Shown here piece after piece: positions 47,501 to 59,426 of a stretch of DNA of 64,000 bases (positions within the stretch are counted from its first letter, which is position 1; each line of letters starts with the position of its first letter). The DNA comes from Sepiola atlantica. Taxonomy: Eukaryota > Mollusca > Cephalopoda > Sepiida > Sepiolidae. The notes beneath the pieces were generated by a model that searched no databases, had not been told where the DNA came from, and saw nothing but the letters and a program-made list of their open reading frames with translations. The position numbers and the translations under genes were made by a program. The stretch lies in the NCBI GenBank assembly GCA_963556195.1, contig OY744523.1, forward strand, positions 79,083,445 to 79,147,444. The letters are read 5' to 3'.

Positions 47501-48897
47501 GGTTATATTCATTTAATCAATGCATATGGTTAGGGTTATATTCATTTAATCAATGCGTTATGGTTAGGGTTATATTCATTTAATCAATGGGTTAGGGTTA
47601 GGGTTATATTTATTGAATCAATGGGTTACGGTTAGGGTTATATTCATTTAATCAATGTGTTAGGGTTGGGGTTATATACATTTAATCAATGGGTTAGGGT
47701 TAGGGTTATATTCATTTAATCAATGGGTTTGGGTTAGGGTTATATTCATTTAATCAATGGGTTATGGTAAGGGTTATATTCATTTAATCAATGCGTTATG
47801 GTTAGGGTTATATTCATTTAATCAATGGGTTTTGTTTACGGTTATATTCATTTAATCAATGGGTTAGGGTAAGGGTTATATTCATTTAATCAATGGGTTA
47901 GGGTTAGGGTTATATTCATTTAGTCAATGGGTTAGGGTTATATTCATTTAATCAATGGGTTGGGGTTAGGGTTATATTCATTTAATCAATGGGTTAATGT
48001 TTAGGTTATATTCATTTAATTAATGGGTTAGGGTTAAGGTTATATTCATTTAATCAATGGGGTATGGTTAGGGTTATATTCATTTAATCAATGGGTTATG
48101 GTTAGGGTTATATTCATTTAATCAATTGGTTGAGGTTAGGGTTATATTACTGGAATCAATGGGTTAGGGTAAGGGTTATATTAATTTAATCAATGGGTTA
48201 TGGTTAGGGTTATATTCATTTAATCAATTGGTTAGGGTTAGGGTTATATTCATTTAATCAATGGATTATGGTAAGGGCTATATACATTTAATCAATGGGT
48301 TATGGTTAGGGTTATATTCATTTAATTAATGAGTTAGGGTTATATTCATTTAATCAATGGGTTATGGTTAGGGTTATATTCCTGTAATCAATGGGTTATG
48401 GTTAGGGTTATATTCATTTAATCAATGCATATGGTTAGGGTTATATTCATTTAATCAATGCGTTATGGTTAGGGTTATATTCATTTAATCAATGGGTTAG
48501 GGTTAGGGTTATATTCATTGAATCAATGGGTTAGGGTTAGGGTTATATTCATTTAATCAATGTGTTAGGGTTGGGGTAATATTCATTTAATCAATGGGTT
48601 AATGTTTAGGTTATATTCATTTAATCAATGGGTTATGGTTAAGGTTATATTCATTTAATCAATGGGTTATGGTTAGGGTTATATCCATTTAATCAATGGG
48701 TTAGGGTTAGGGCTATATTCATTTAATCAATGGGTTATGGTTAGGGTTATATTTATTTAATCAATGGGTTAGGGTTAGGGTTATATTCATTTAATCAATG
48801 GGTTATTGTTAGGGTTATATTCATTTAATCAATGGGTTAGGGTTAGGGTTATATTCATTTAAGCAATGGGTTAGGGTTATATTTATTCAATCAATGG
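41518..48897. repeat. Telomere-like satellite, unit about 34 bp, over 200 copies
   Basis: The typical unit is GGGTTAGGGTTAGGGTTA joined to TATTCATTTAATCAAT. Common variants replace the middle G of the telomeric part (GCGTTATGGTTA or GCGTTACGGTTA) or change the number of TTAGGG-like hexamers from one to three. Unit length is 28 to 40 bases, mostly 34. Variant units occur in runs, and blocks recur at offsets near 905 bp (47145-47660 with 48050-48565) and 1311 bp (44880-45110 with 46190-46420), the mark of unequal exchange. The G-rich strand is the plus strand throughout. No genes inside; the only open frame (43515-43766) is repeat translation. Confidence 0.97.
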
Positions 48898-49175
48898 GTG
48901 TAATAATCAGTTCTAAGTGATAGTCTTCTGGGGGTTGAAGGTTCAATCCTCAGTACAGGCTATACAAAGAATATCATTAATAATTACTTAAGATTTGTTC
49001 CTGATTATGGCTGACAGAACGAGAGGAGTCTACCCCCATGGATTAAATAAAAGGTTCTGTTCGAAATTCCCAAGTTCGACAAGACACACCTGAAGAAGAT
49101 CAGAGGTTACATCGACCGAAACGTTGTGAGAATAACAACCAAGATAAGAATAGTAATCCAAATAATCCAAACTAT
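48898..49175 (+). mobile_element. Right inverted copy of the Penelope-type terminal repeat
   Basis: It contains TAATAATCAGTTCTAAGTGA, the B-box-like GGTTCAATCCTCA (about 48939), GTTCGACAAG, CTGAAGA (49090-49096), CGACC and GAAAC (49118-49122), then GTTGTGAGAATAAC. It is colinear with 60711-61010, the 3' repeat of the PLE, and is longer than the left copy at 41377. Together they bracket the satellite exactly as terminal repeats bracket the PLE at 59-61 kb. Confidence 0.85.
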
Positions 49176-51148
49176 TAATACTCATCTTACAACTTCTGAA
49201 ACAAAGCAGGAAGTAAGCCACATATTCCATATTTGGTAATGAGGGACTGTGATTGTTCAACTTCTGGACACTAACAGATTAAGAAAGGTGATTTTTAAGA
49301 AGTTAACTGAACAATTAGAGAGTCAAACTACTTATATTCAGATAGATGATAGAAGAATCATTAAACCTCATTGTAAACATATACAACCTACATATATCAA
49401 ATCCGTTGAATCAAATATCAATGTATTGAAGCTGAGAGCACATCAAGCATAGATCAAAATTGTGCATATGGAAGTAAATCTTGTTTTATGTGGGGTAAGA
49501 CTTACCTTGAGAGGATAAAGGTCACTTTTGTGTTTTTTACATGTACAGCTGAATTCCGTGAAGCGAATCTTATTGAGGTCATGTTAGAATGAATAGTGCA
49601 TGTATCATAAGCACAAGTGAAGCTAACATTGTTGCAAGATTTGGGCCGAAATTATGAGTATAAAAAAGAGCCGCTTTTTCTGCTGATGCAGTGAGCTTTT
49701 GAGACGTGTTTTGATCAGAGGTGGCGAAAGACTTCCTAGTGTATGTGAAACATTGTTTCGGGATTTGTGTTTGTTGTCCGTTGCGAAAGGCTGCTTACGA
49801 CTTTTTTATTTTCATTTTCATAACAAGAAACACCTTACACACACACTGATGCTGTATATAGCATCCAAAATATAGAAGATCAATAGCTTGATATTTAACA
49901 GCCTTCAAATATCTTTCATATTTCTTTTTTGTAATAAATCACCACTTATCAAGACCTAACCTTAACTCTAACCCTAACCCACTTATCATGACCAAAAACC
50001 ACTGGATAATAAGAGTTAATAAGATGATTGACAATTGACTGATGATGAATACTATAAGAGGATTTAAAATCTCCACAAAGCTTTTGTCAAATTACGATAT
50101 GGACCAAGAAGCCACAATCTCATACTCAAAATAGACACGGGTTCGAGAGTAGCACATTACCAGTGATAATATTCTGCAGAATGTTTCCAGAAAAAAATGA
50201 ATGCTGAACGATATTCTAATAACGAAGTTAAGTTAAGCAATACAAGACGAATGATGTGCAATAACTAACCTATCAAATGTAACACCAGCAGCAACATCCC
50301 ATCAAGACACAACAACTCTGGCTGGCAAAACAGTATATTCTACATTGTTGATTTGCAAGGGATATGAGCAGTGCTAGAATTGCAATCAGTAGAACAGCAA
50401 AAACACTTCTATAAATCAACAGAATGCAAAATAAAACAAAACTGTAATTATATTTATAGCAAGAATCAGTCGTTTCGTCATCCCAAGTAGATGTAACCAC
50501 AGTTGCTCTGCATTTAATAAAGTGAGCCTACGGGAAAGTGTTTTAGTAGCCAAACCGATGTAACAATTAGTTTTTTTATTAATTTCAGAGCATTGAAACT
50601 TATATATAATATTATTTTTTCTACTGTGTTCTTGGCCCGAAAGAGTTATTGTAAATTACGAGGTTTAGTGTTTTTAATTTTTTATAATAAATAATAAATA
50701 TCTTTTCATTATTACTATTAATAATATTAATTACGAAACTAATCACAATATTTTGAAGTGTCTAACGTAGTAATTAACATTAACACATTCTTAACCGTTA
50801 AACACGTCATTGTGAATTTTGCATGCACGTTGCACATAATCACGTTCTCATGCAACATCTCATCAGTACATATGCTCATTTTAATATCGTAAATTACTAG
50901 CTGTTAAAAATCTCCTCAGTAAAGACATGTTGTAAACACACAAAGACTAACTCTGCCTGATGATGATTTGATGAACCAAATCGAAAGTACTCGCAGAAAA
51001 AGAAAGAAAAATGGAACAAGAAACCCACAGAACTTATATACACCAATTTGACCGAAATACTAAATGGACTATTTGAAAAAGTAAAAAAAAAATCAAAAAA
51101 AGTCTCATCAAACAAAAACACTCTGTGTTTGCTATTTAATAACATTCG

Positions 51149-51151
<3 letters not shown>
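49176..51151. other. Unassigned DNA
   Basis: The open frame at 49249-49452 (67 codons, + strand) is lysine- and isoleucine-rich with no motif I know. A telomere-like tract, CTAACTCTAACCC with neighbours, lies at 49955-49985. No gene recognised. Confidence 0.45.

Positions 51152-51211
<60 letters not shown>
51152..51211. repeat. (AT)n microsatellite
   Basis: About 30 AT units. Confidence 0.95.
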
Positions 51212-51213
<2 letters not shown>

Positions 51214-51360
51214 GTTTGTTCTTACTGTTTCCATTTAGATAAGATAAAATGATTTACGGTGATTAATTCATCTGGGGTCATCAGCAAACAATAGAAATGG
51301 GAGAAGAGAAAATAGATAAAGTACCTGTAAGCAGTGAGATAATTCTTGTACTGATCTTAA

Positions 51361-51387
51361 CAGCAGCAGCAGCAGCAGCAGCAGCAC
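51361..51387. repeat. (CAG)n microsatellite
   Basis: Eight to nine CAG units within non-coding DNA. Confidence 0.95.
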
Positions 51388-52110
51388 AAGTAAATACAAT
51401 AAAGCATACAAACTTATATTGTTCTTTCATCTGACTCATTCCATTGTCATTCTGTGGTAAGATTTAAGTGAAGTGAAAAAGTCAAGAGTATCTGAGATAT
51501 TTGTTGTCATTTAGGCTTTTCTATGGTTTCTTCTTCTTCATCAGGTAGACAAGTGAGAATAACAGTAATAGCGTGGGCTGATTGCTATACCATGATTAAC
51601 CTGTTATGGCTGTAGAGTGACTTGCATAAATATTTTTTAGAAGATGAAGAATTTGATTAGAGTATCATATGCAAATCAGTTATCTCTGTCAAATGAAAAC
51701 CAAACAGTGGACAACTATCATACCCGTCACTAGATGACTCTCTTGAATATTTCATACAATATGGTGTCGCCAATAAAATCCTCAACTATGCCGGATGAAC
51801 CAGAGCACGAATCAGATGTGTTTCAACATTAGCTAGATTTATGAAATTGAAAAACAAAAATCTACAAGAGGAGAGAACGAGCTCAACAAATACTTGTCGA
51901 TCAGTCCTCTTAAGTGATCAAATTTTATCCCTTCGTCCATCTTTTTCAATCCTCTCATCATCCAACTGACAATCTTATTGACCCTTATCCTCGAGTGGCT
52001 TTTGTCCTTGGTTAGTGGTGAACCATTAGTATATTTAAAATAATCGATTTCTCACTACAGCATGCGTTCAAGCTATAAAGAAGATATCAACAATTTAATG
52101 GCAAAGAGAA
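51388..52110. other. Unassigned DNA
   Basis: No gene recognised. 51534-51553 carries GTTTCTTCTTCTTCATCAGG, a compressed version of the GAAAC...CTGATGA arrangement on the minus strand. Confidence 0.4.
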
Positions 52111-52118
52111 CTTGGGTG

Positions 52119-52220
52119 ATTGAATGCAAGTCGACACAAGAAGTGATGTCACTTTAATACCGAAAACTTCTGGAAGGAGATGTGCAAATCGAAATTGAAA
52201 AAGAGGAAAATCAAGTTGAA
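52119..52220 (+). pseudogene. Aspartic-protease relic of an LTR retrotransposon
   Basis: The plus strand reads MQVDTRSDVTLIPKT and, one frame on, FWKEMCKSKLKK-like residues. V-D-T-G-S-D-V-T-L-I-P is the active-site block of Gypsy-type retropepsins; the catalytic glycine is replaced by arginine. Only about 30 codons are recognisable. Confidence 0.5.
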
Positions 52221-52589
52221 GTAACTCGACAGAACTGTAATCACAATATTGAGCACTTTTGAAGGATGTTCAAAACAAAACCGTGGTTCAAAATGATTCC
52301 CACCACTGTTGTAGGATGTAATAAAGATCGTGGACGATCAGGAAGTCACGTGTTGAAAGTAGACACCACATAAAAAGAACAGACTTATTAAAAAAATGAT
52401 CAGGTGAACATTTGTTTAAAACAAAACTATCACCCTAGTTATTTGGAATCTAGAAGGTTGCCGGTTCATATTCTACCTATGGTAGTAGGCAAATTAAAAA
52501 TAAATGATAGAGCCAGAGGTGATATCAATTAGCCTCACCGATTGTAGCTATAAGAAAGCCTGGCTGGGATTACAAGATAGGAGTTTTCT

Positions 52590-52855
52590 TCTTCTTTTTC
52601 GTATGTGTTAATCCTGAGCTACAGCGGGGTCCGCAATGATTGATTTTTGTATCCACTTAAAACGATCGCAGGCTTGGTCCCGGTGAAAGCCGGTTTTACA
52701 GAGATCTTTGTTCAGGGTGTCTGCTCATCTAATCTCGGTGGCTTTCTGTCAACTTCTAGTACATGTCCAATGGCACATGTCCAAACCATTTTAGCTGCCA
52801 TTCCCTCATCTTTAGACGGTCTTTGATCAGAAGATGCCGGTGGTAGTGCACCACT
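52590..52855 (-). mobile_element. LINE C-terminal remnant
   Basis: The minus strand reads RLKMREWQLKWFGHV near 52815-52770 and, after frame changes, FHPGQACDRFKWIQK-like residues near 52690-52650. W-x-G-H-V followed by a D-R-x-x-W-x block is the end of many invertebrate LINE polyproteins. It differs from the tail at 20.3 kb. Confidence 0.5.
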
Positions 52856-54640
52856 TTAGTAACCAAAATTACCAGATATAAGTAAATCACTAAATTGTTT
52901 AAATTCGTTTCTTTTTTCTAAATGTTGAAAGTGCAAGCAATGGATTGGCAAAACTAGATCATAAATCAGACCATATAACCAGATTGAAATCTATGATAAA
53001 TTCAATGAAAACACTTAGCAGGGTTCATCTACCATTTGACATAAAACCTTTGAGACATAATTTTTAATAGGCAAATGAAAATATTTGCATGGTGGTTACT
53101 GTTATCAAAGAGCACCAGATCCATACATCAAATTTGGAAAAATTGGAAGTTAAAATCCCGTCAAAATTTAGACCTTGGCCGAACTTTTCTTGGTCAAAGA
53201 TGTAAAATAAAATTTTCAGCCAAATAATAAAATGATTTGAGGAAAATACAATGAACATTAGAACAGTTTAATTTGTACATGCAAGATTACCATTAAGAGA
53301 TTTTTGAAAGATAGATTGTAAATATTTTCTTATAATGGTTTACAAAATATACAGAGTGATTTTTTGTTTGTTTGAGAATTGTGTTTTAATTATTTTTCCA
53401 ATATATTTACACTTTTCATATAAAACTCAAAGAAAGAGTCTATGTAGGACATATGGAGATGTAGATGGTAGATATACATAATAAAAACCAACGAAAACAA
53501 CTTCTTAGCATTTATGATTTGGAATAAATATAGTAAGTGAATGAAAGCCGGATAAATATATGGCTTAGAGTTAGACATTTCTAAGAGTCAATGCCATAAC
53601 AGAATAAAAAACATAAATTGGCAGCAAACAGGCAGATGAACTGAGAAACGAACATAGAAAAAATATAGGAAAAAATTTAGTGTTTACAACAAAATTACTT
53701 TTTTTATTATTTCTTTTTTTTATTATTATTTGTTTAGACCAGGGGTGGAGTTATAAGCTAATAAATTGTAAAATAACTGATAGTAGAAAAAAAGAGAAAA
53801 ATCGTGTTTTCTGTTGTCCTATGAAAATAGTGTCACCAGTAATTGGTGATTATTGTTGAAAACTGTTAGAATTGTAGACATGGTGTCTCCAAGTCTGACT
53901 GATATCATTTCAAACAACAAAGCTCATCTTTAGCAGGATTTGTGGAGTTTGAGAAAGACAAAAATATGTTTGGCTACTTCTTACACTTGTTCATCTAATT
54001 TATTAGGATTAAACAAAAATACACAACACATAATATATTGTTTTCTGTTAGGCAGAAAGATATAAAACTATATTTTTATATTATTCAATATTTTGTCATA
54101 AAATATTCAAATGATACTCAATTGTTTTTCAATTGAATTGTTAAGATTTTATTTATTATTTATTTAGAACAAAACTGTAAAATGAATTTTCCCTAAAATT
54201 ATCTTTATATAAAGATGGACCCATTATTTGTATTTGTAAAATGCTCATTCATTTGTAATTATCAAACAGAAAAGAAGTCTTAAATTTTAAATAATTCATT
54301 AGAATTGCTGTATTTCTTTTCATTTGTTAATAAAAACCTGCTGGCAACAGTAAAATAAATATATCAATGTCATTCAAATTAGATAAATTAAGTTTCACCA
54401 ATTAATTAAGATCTTCAAGCATAAAATAAAATATACAAATTGATTTTTTGCCTCCAAAAATTACATAAAAACAAAACAATAAGTACATGCAATATTGTTT
54501 AATTAATTCTTTGTATTCTTTATTATTTGTTAAACTTTTGATGATAATAAACTCGCCACTTCTTGTAATAAAACCGGAAGTTAACCCTTTGAAATATTCG
54601 GTGACAGGAATAGACATAATTTCGTCTCTCTTTGCGCATC
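52856..54640. other. AT-rich unassigned DNA
   Basis: No gene, RNA or element recognised. Confidence 0.5.
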
Positions 54641-54689
54641 TTCCTTTCTATCGACCAATCAGGTGATATCAAGACACTGCTACCAGCAG

Positions 54690-55150
54690 CTGTGCGACGA
54701 GTATAAAAACACACATTTTTTACACTCGCCAGCACTTTGGGGCTTGACTCCAAATCATCAGCCGACATGGTGAGCCACAATGACTAAAACCAGTAACAGA
54801 AGCACAAACACCTTTCTGGCAGCAGCAATACTAGCAACAGCTTCCGATCTTGCCTACATCACTAGTAGCGGCAGCCTTGATCCTGCTCACAGAGTCAACA
54901 TCAACTCAGTGATTCCAGATGACCGGCGGCATACCAACACTGCTAGGAAAAATCATTATCATCACACACTGCGACAAGCCAACACTTAATGATTCAATAT
55001 GGCAGACCACTTTCCAACACTACCGCATCATCATCATCACCACCTTCTACGACAGCTGATCTACTTCTAATGATTCACGTAGTCATGTACTGCTGGCAAA
55101 GTGACATTTTATTTCCACAAATAAAAAACACTGTTTTATCTTACACGTGA
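54690..55150 (+). promoter_or_regulatory. TATA-box region with small open frame and poly(A) signal
   Basis: TATAAAA at about 54702 is followed by ACTCGCCAGCACTTTGGGGC and, 78 bases on, by a 69-codon frame (54780-54989) rich in Thr, Ala, Asn and His with a hydrophobic stretch (FLAAAILATA). AATAAA follows at 55121. Promoter, short body and poly(A) signal within about 430 bases is the layout of an LTR, but no TG...CA borders or second copy were found. It could also be a small orphan gene. Confidence 0.3.
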
Positions 55151-55437
55151 TACTTTTTTTGTAAATATTAAAAATAAATATAAATATATTTTATATTATT
55201 ATTATTACAAGTAAGCAAATTATGTTTTTTATTTATTTCAAATTGGCATTTATAAAATTGAAATATCTGATATTTTCATTAAAAACGAAAACATCTAATT
55301 ATAAGCAAACAATATTTACCCTACCTATTTTACTAAAGTTTAAACTTTTCATGGGTTGATAAAAAAATTACACTTTACATTTCAAACTCTACATTGATAA
55401 CAAATTATTAAAAAATAAATTGCTCACTGACAATAAA

Positions 55438-55960
55438 AAGTGGTGTTCCCTGGAGTCTGAGTGACAGCAAGTTCCCCAGATTTCCAGTAACCTCTGCTTT
55501 TTTCAATAACAATTGTAAATGATTTTGCGTTATCGCAACAGTCGCATACCATCGATTGCTTGCTGACAACGATCATTGATTCTCTCTACGATTTGGGTGA
55601 CAATAAGCCTCTCCAAGGTCTCAGTACTCTCTGCACTCTTCAAGTGGAGGTCTGCTTAGTGCTCTCCCTTCTTGGTCTTTCCATCCTCCTTGACCCTTCA
55701 CACTTATTTTGTGTGGTATCAGCCGACGCTGATGCCATTTCTTTTTTTTTGGGGGGGGGGGTACAGTTTATACGATTTCTTGCAGTTTCAGTTCCCTCAG
55801 GATTTACGTGGTTATCCTTCCACCTTTTTGCTTTATTTCTGTTGAAATTTCTATGTAGCTGGTTAGTATTCTTAGTTCATGTAGTTTGTTTCTGCATTCG
55901 AAAATTTTCTTTAAGATTTAAGCTGTTTTCATCATTGTTGTCCGTTGTATAGTCTCAGTC
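55438..55960 (-). mobile_element. R2/Dong-like LINE tail, reversed copy
   Basis: It matches, in reverse, the repeats at 4441-4930 and 3690-4420, for example AGTGGTGTTCCCTGGAGTCT at 55439-55458. The 130-codon plus-strand frame (LSLLGLSILLDPS...) lies on the non-coding strand of the element. A G10 run at about 55751-55760 corresponds to the C run of the copy at 4582. Confidence 0.6.
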
Positions 55961-55984
55961 TTCCCTTTGATTCCAATTTCTCCT

Positions 55985-56160
55985 AGTCTTTTTTTTCCAG
56001 GCTTTTCAAATATTTGTTCAAATCAGTATTCTGATGAGTGGTTTTCTGTTTTTCATAGTGCTGGGTCGAACTATTATCTTAATATTCTTGAGGCATTAGT
56101 TATTAATACATCTCGACCTAGCCTATGTAGACAGAAGGTTCTGAAACTTTAGTTGGAGAT
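55985..56160 (+). pseudogene. Penelope-like polyprotein, extreme C-terminus
   Basis: The open frame 55967-56152 ends SNYYLNILEALVINTSRPSL then CRQK. L-x-I-L-E-A-x-x-I-x-x-x-x-P-S-L closes the GIY-YIG domain of PLE endonucleases; the fragment at 7315-7650 shows the same block as KIFEALHINKLQP. The rest of the endonuclease is missing upstream. Confidence 0.55.
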
Positions 56161-56448
56161 ATTCCACGATCCAAATCCCCATAATTATGAGAGATCACCC
56201 CTTTTTTTCTCTTAACTGATTTCTCCAATTGAAAATAATTTTTTCCACTCATTTCTCGTCCGATTTTCTTAGCTTTTAATTTATCAATCTGACGTTTCCT
56301 CTTAGAGGGTCAGACGGTAAGAAAAATCTTAGCAATTTTTCCTCCTTTTCATTTTTGATAAAATAAATGTTTCCTTTGAAATTGATCCTACCATTTTGTT
56401 GTACTAGTAATCTGCTTTAATATATAAACAGGTACACATACTTAACTT

Positions 56449-56880
56449 TATACAAATACTAGAAGAATACTTGTCTTATGACGTGTAAAATTAATTCCCC
56501 GAACAGAACAGTTTGGACTACTTTTATTTCCCCTTACAATAATTAAAATCAAGATATAATGATACTAAACCTTATGTCTAGAATCCTTATCCTGATTTTG
56601 ATCCAAATCCATTAGATGATTTTGGATTCTCGAAAATGTCTAAAATTGAAGGCTTAAGGGGTTTTAAGAAAGAAATTGAAATTTAGGGAATCTTGCTTAA
56701 TTGGTATCTAATGACTATGGATCAAATTCAATGCAAATCTGAAATATTTGAATTTTCAAATGAGAGGTTGTGCCCATATTATGCCCCTAAAACCTTTAAA
56801 ATACTCTAAAGAAATTAAAATTTGGAGAACAGTTATTAATTGATTCGTGCCTTGTGACCATTTGAAATTATCCCTTCTCT
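56449..56880. repeat. Dispersed repeat, copy 1
   Basis: It starts ACTAGAAGAATACTTGTC and shares blocks AATCAAGATATAATG, TGTCTAGAATCCTTAT and TCTAATGACTATGGATCAAA with 61055-61390. Similarity extends over about 350 bases with indels. No coding content. It lies about 300 bases after a PLE C-terminus, as does copy 2. Confidence 0.75.
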
Positions 56881-56934
56881 ACACTGATGAGAGTAAAAAG
56901 CTTGAAACGACGTCGTCTGTAGGTAAGATATAAT

Positions 56935-56942
<8 letters not shown>

Positions 56943-56988
<46 letters not shown>
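56943..56988. repeat. (AT)n microsatellite
   Basis: About 23 AT units. Confidence 0.95.
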
Positions 56989-56991
<3 letters not shown>

Positions 56992-57910
56992 TTGAGAACA
57001 TAAGTTTTAAGATGTATACCTGCGTGCTATTGTCCACCTGAAGTATGTACGTTTCTAATGATTGCCATTCATGCTCCATTATTTCTTAAAATGGTTATGG
57101 ATATACTTCGCTTATCTATTTAAAGAGACTAAATCATTACAATGAAATTCTCTCAGTTGTTATATATAAATAGATAAAACATAGTCTGAACACATATGAT
57201 TTTTAAAGGTGGAGCAATTTTTGGAATACCAATGAAATAAATTTTGCTTTGCCAATCGTAGTGAAATGTCTGGTTTACAGGTATTGGATTGTTCTTTTTT
57301 TTTCTTTTTTTCTATTTGGACAACAACAGCTGCGTCTTTGCTCTCACTCACGTTCTCTTTGTAAATGGACAAGGGTCGGTTAAGCTTCACAAAGCATGAA
57401 ATGACGTATATTCTGATTGGCTAACACACATCGTTCAAATCACAGGAACAATTAACAATTACAGAAAGCAAAGTAGGATTGTGATCAAAGGAAACCATTG
57501 AACTTATGATTAGTTTTTTTTATGTAGTTTACTAAGTATTAGTTTAGCATTAAAGACTTGAAGATTTGCATGATTTGTGTTGGCTCAATGTTTTTATTAT
57601 ATCCTTGCTTAACAGCCGATTAATAAAAAAAGAGAATTTAGACAAGTGAACTTAGTAAAACCGTGCAGTTTCACAGCTTCCATTATAATACAATTGATGG
57701 TTGAACTATGGATAATTTACTTGGTATGAAGACTTTTGTTCATATTGAAGGCACTCAATTTACTCTATTATTAACGGAAAAATCCTTAACGTTTAGAGGA
57801 GTTCGATCTGAAAGGTTACAAGAAATGGGTGTGTTGTGGTTTAGGGCGAAAGGGGGATAAAGAAATGGTGTCATTATCTAACATTATTTTGCTTGTAGAA
57901 AACTACTGCG
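56989..57910. other. Unassigned DNA
   Basis: No gene recognised. CTGATTGGCTAA with nearby TGACGTA at about 57399-57422 resembles CCAAT/CRE promoter elements without a recognisable transcript. Confidence 0.4.
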
Positions 57911-58165
57911 AGAAATGTTGCTGCTGCTTCTGTCTTGAGAAAAGATATCCTAGATGTGGTTGTTGCTGCTTCCGTGAGAGTAGACAACTTTATGTAGTTA
58001 TTGCTATGCTGCTGTCTTGGGAGATGATATACTAGAGTTGATAGTTGCTACTGTGTTCGGAAATTATATCCTAGATGTGGTTGTTGATGTTGCCTTTTGA
58101 GTAGATATCATAGATGTTGTTGTTGGTGCTGTGTTAGGAGAAGATATCATAATGTAGTTGCTGAT
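57911..58165. repeat. Degenerate tandem repeat, unit about 45-60 bp
   Basis: Five or so copies combine a GTTGTTGCTGCT-like stretch, a G-rich link and AGATATCCTAGATGTGGTTG. Copies diverge strongly. Cysteine-rich open frames across it come from the repeat. Confidence 0.7.
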
Positions 58166-59094
58166 TATGATGAGGAAGCTGGAGAGATTATCAGAGATTG
58201 AGCAATGTATTGGCAGATTGAGGCTTGGATACTGCTGGATAGGTCATCACTGGCTGAGGAGGAGGAGTAGTGGGATGGACAGAGCTCCAATACATCCTGC
58301 TGCTGTTGTTTGCTGTTTTATGATGTTGATCTGGGTAGTTTCTGGCCTTGATGCCAACATAGAGCAAGTCCTCAAGTGTTATGGGTCTAAATAGTCTTGC
58401 TTTTCGTGTCATTTAGACGCTGATCTTCTGGCTTTACTTTGATTGGCTAACTCTAACCCTAACCATGACTAATGTGTGGATGCAAATTAGATTATTCTTG
58501 ACATATGAGCAGGTCTGTTTAGCTGATCATTTCCGATTGAGTTTCAGAATGTTCTCTTTTTTTATAACCAATTGGAATACGATCTTCTCAACGGTAATGC
58601 ACCAATTCTATGATTGCTGTTTTTTGAGACTCCTTACTTATTATCTTTTAATGCAGACTTTCGGGATTTGTGTGAATCACAAATTAAGGGGTGAGAAATC
58701 TTTCCTTTCATCAGCTGATGATTTATCTTTTTCTTCTATGGATTTAAGTTTGTGTTTCAATTTTTTATTATGTTTGCAAATATTTTTTTTTAGTGTATAA
58801 ATACTATTTTTAGTTTGTCTGAAATATCAAAATTTTAATTGGCAGGTTTTATGAAAATGTATCTTTGGACACCTTTCTTTGTACATTTCATAAGATGTGC
58901 CATGCACATGTCTGAGATGAATATGCACAAAGTCTTGCGTTGTTTATGTGTGTAGTTCTAAATGATTAATTTTAATGTGTTTATTATGTCTGTCTTTTCA
59001 AAATATTGTTTGTATTGTTGTAAAGAATTACAAACGAGATGATTTCAAAGAAGAATATTGCTTGTGTTTCAGAATTTTTGAGATGAGGATTAAT
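58166..59094. other. Unassigned DNA
   Basis: A telomere-like CTAACTCTAACCCTAACC lies at 58448-58465. The open frames at 58158-58394 (+) and 58465-58800 (+) show no known motif. Confidence 0.4.
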
Positions 59095-59400
59095 AATTTG
59101 GATTATTTGGATTATTTGAACTATCGTTTTCATCTTGGATGTTATTTTCACAAAGTTTCGACCGATGAAACCCCCGACCTTTTTCAGGTATATCTCGTCG
59201 AACTTGTGAATCTTCATGTAAAACTCGGGAATCTGTACAGAATTTCGAACATAAGTTGCTCCCATTCCATCAGCCATGACCGGTAATTCGTAATTGTATT
59301 CTTAGTATCGCCTACACAAAGGATTGAACCGTCAACCCCCAGAAGACTGTCATTAAGAACTGATTATTACTTAGCACTTATATTTGTTATGTGAAAAAAA
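59095..59400 (-). mobile_element. Penelope-like element, 5' inverted terminal repeat
   Basis: This is the reverse complement of the 3' repeat at 60700-61015, with many substitutions. On the minus strand it has CTGAAAA (59181-59187), hairpin GGTCG/CGGTC (59175-59179 with 59160-59164) and GAAAC (59155-59159). The outer-inner order matches the satellite-flanking copy at 41377. The B-box-like segment is GGTTCAATCC on the minus strand near 59320. Confidence 0.8.
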
Positions 59401-59426
59401 AATAATGCTCCAATTCATTCCAACCA

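Noticed and set aside
41377..48897. True chromosome end
   Set aside because: The TTAGGG-like repeats are degenerate, carry AT-rich spacers and have unique DNA and transposons on both sides, so this is interstitial.
41518..48897. CRISPR-like array
   Set aside because: The 'spacers' are not unique; the whole unit repeats as a satellite and the genome is eukaryotic.
52420..52500. Possible tRNA-derived SINE head (GGTTCATATTC)
   Set aside because: B-box match is weak, the A box is unclear and no tail or duplicate was found.
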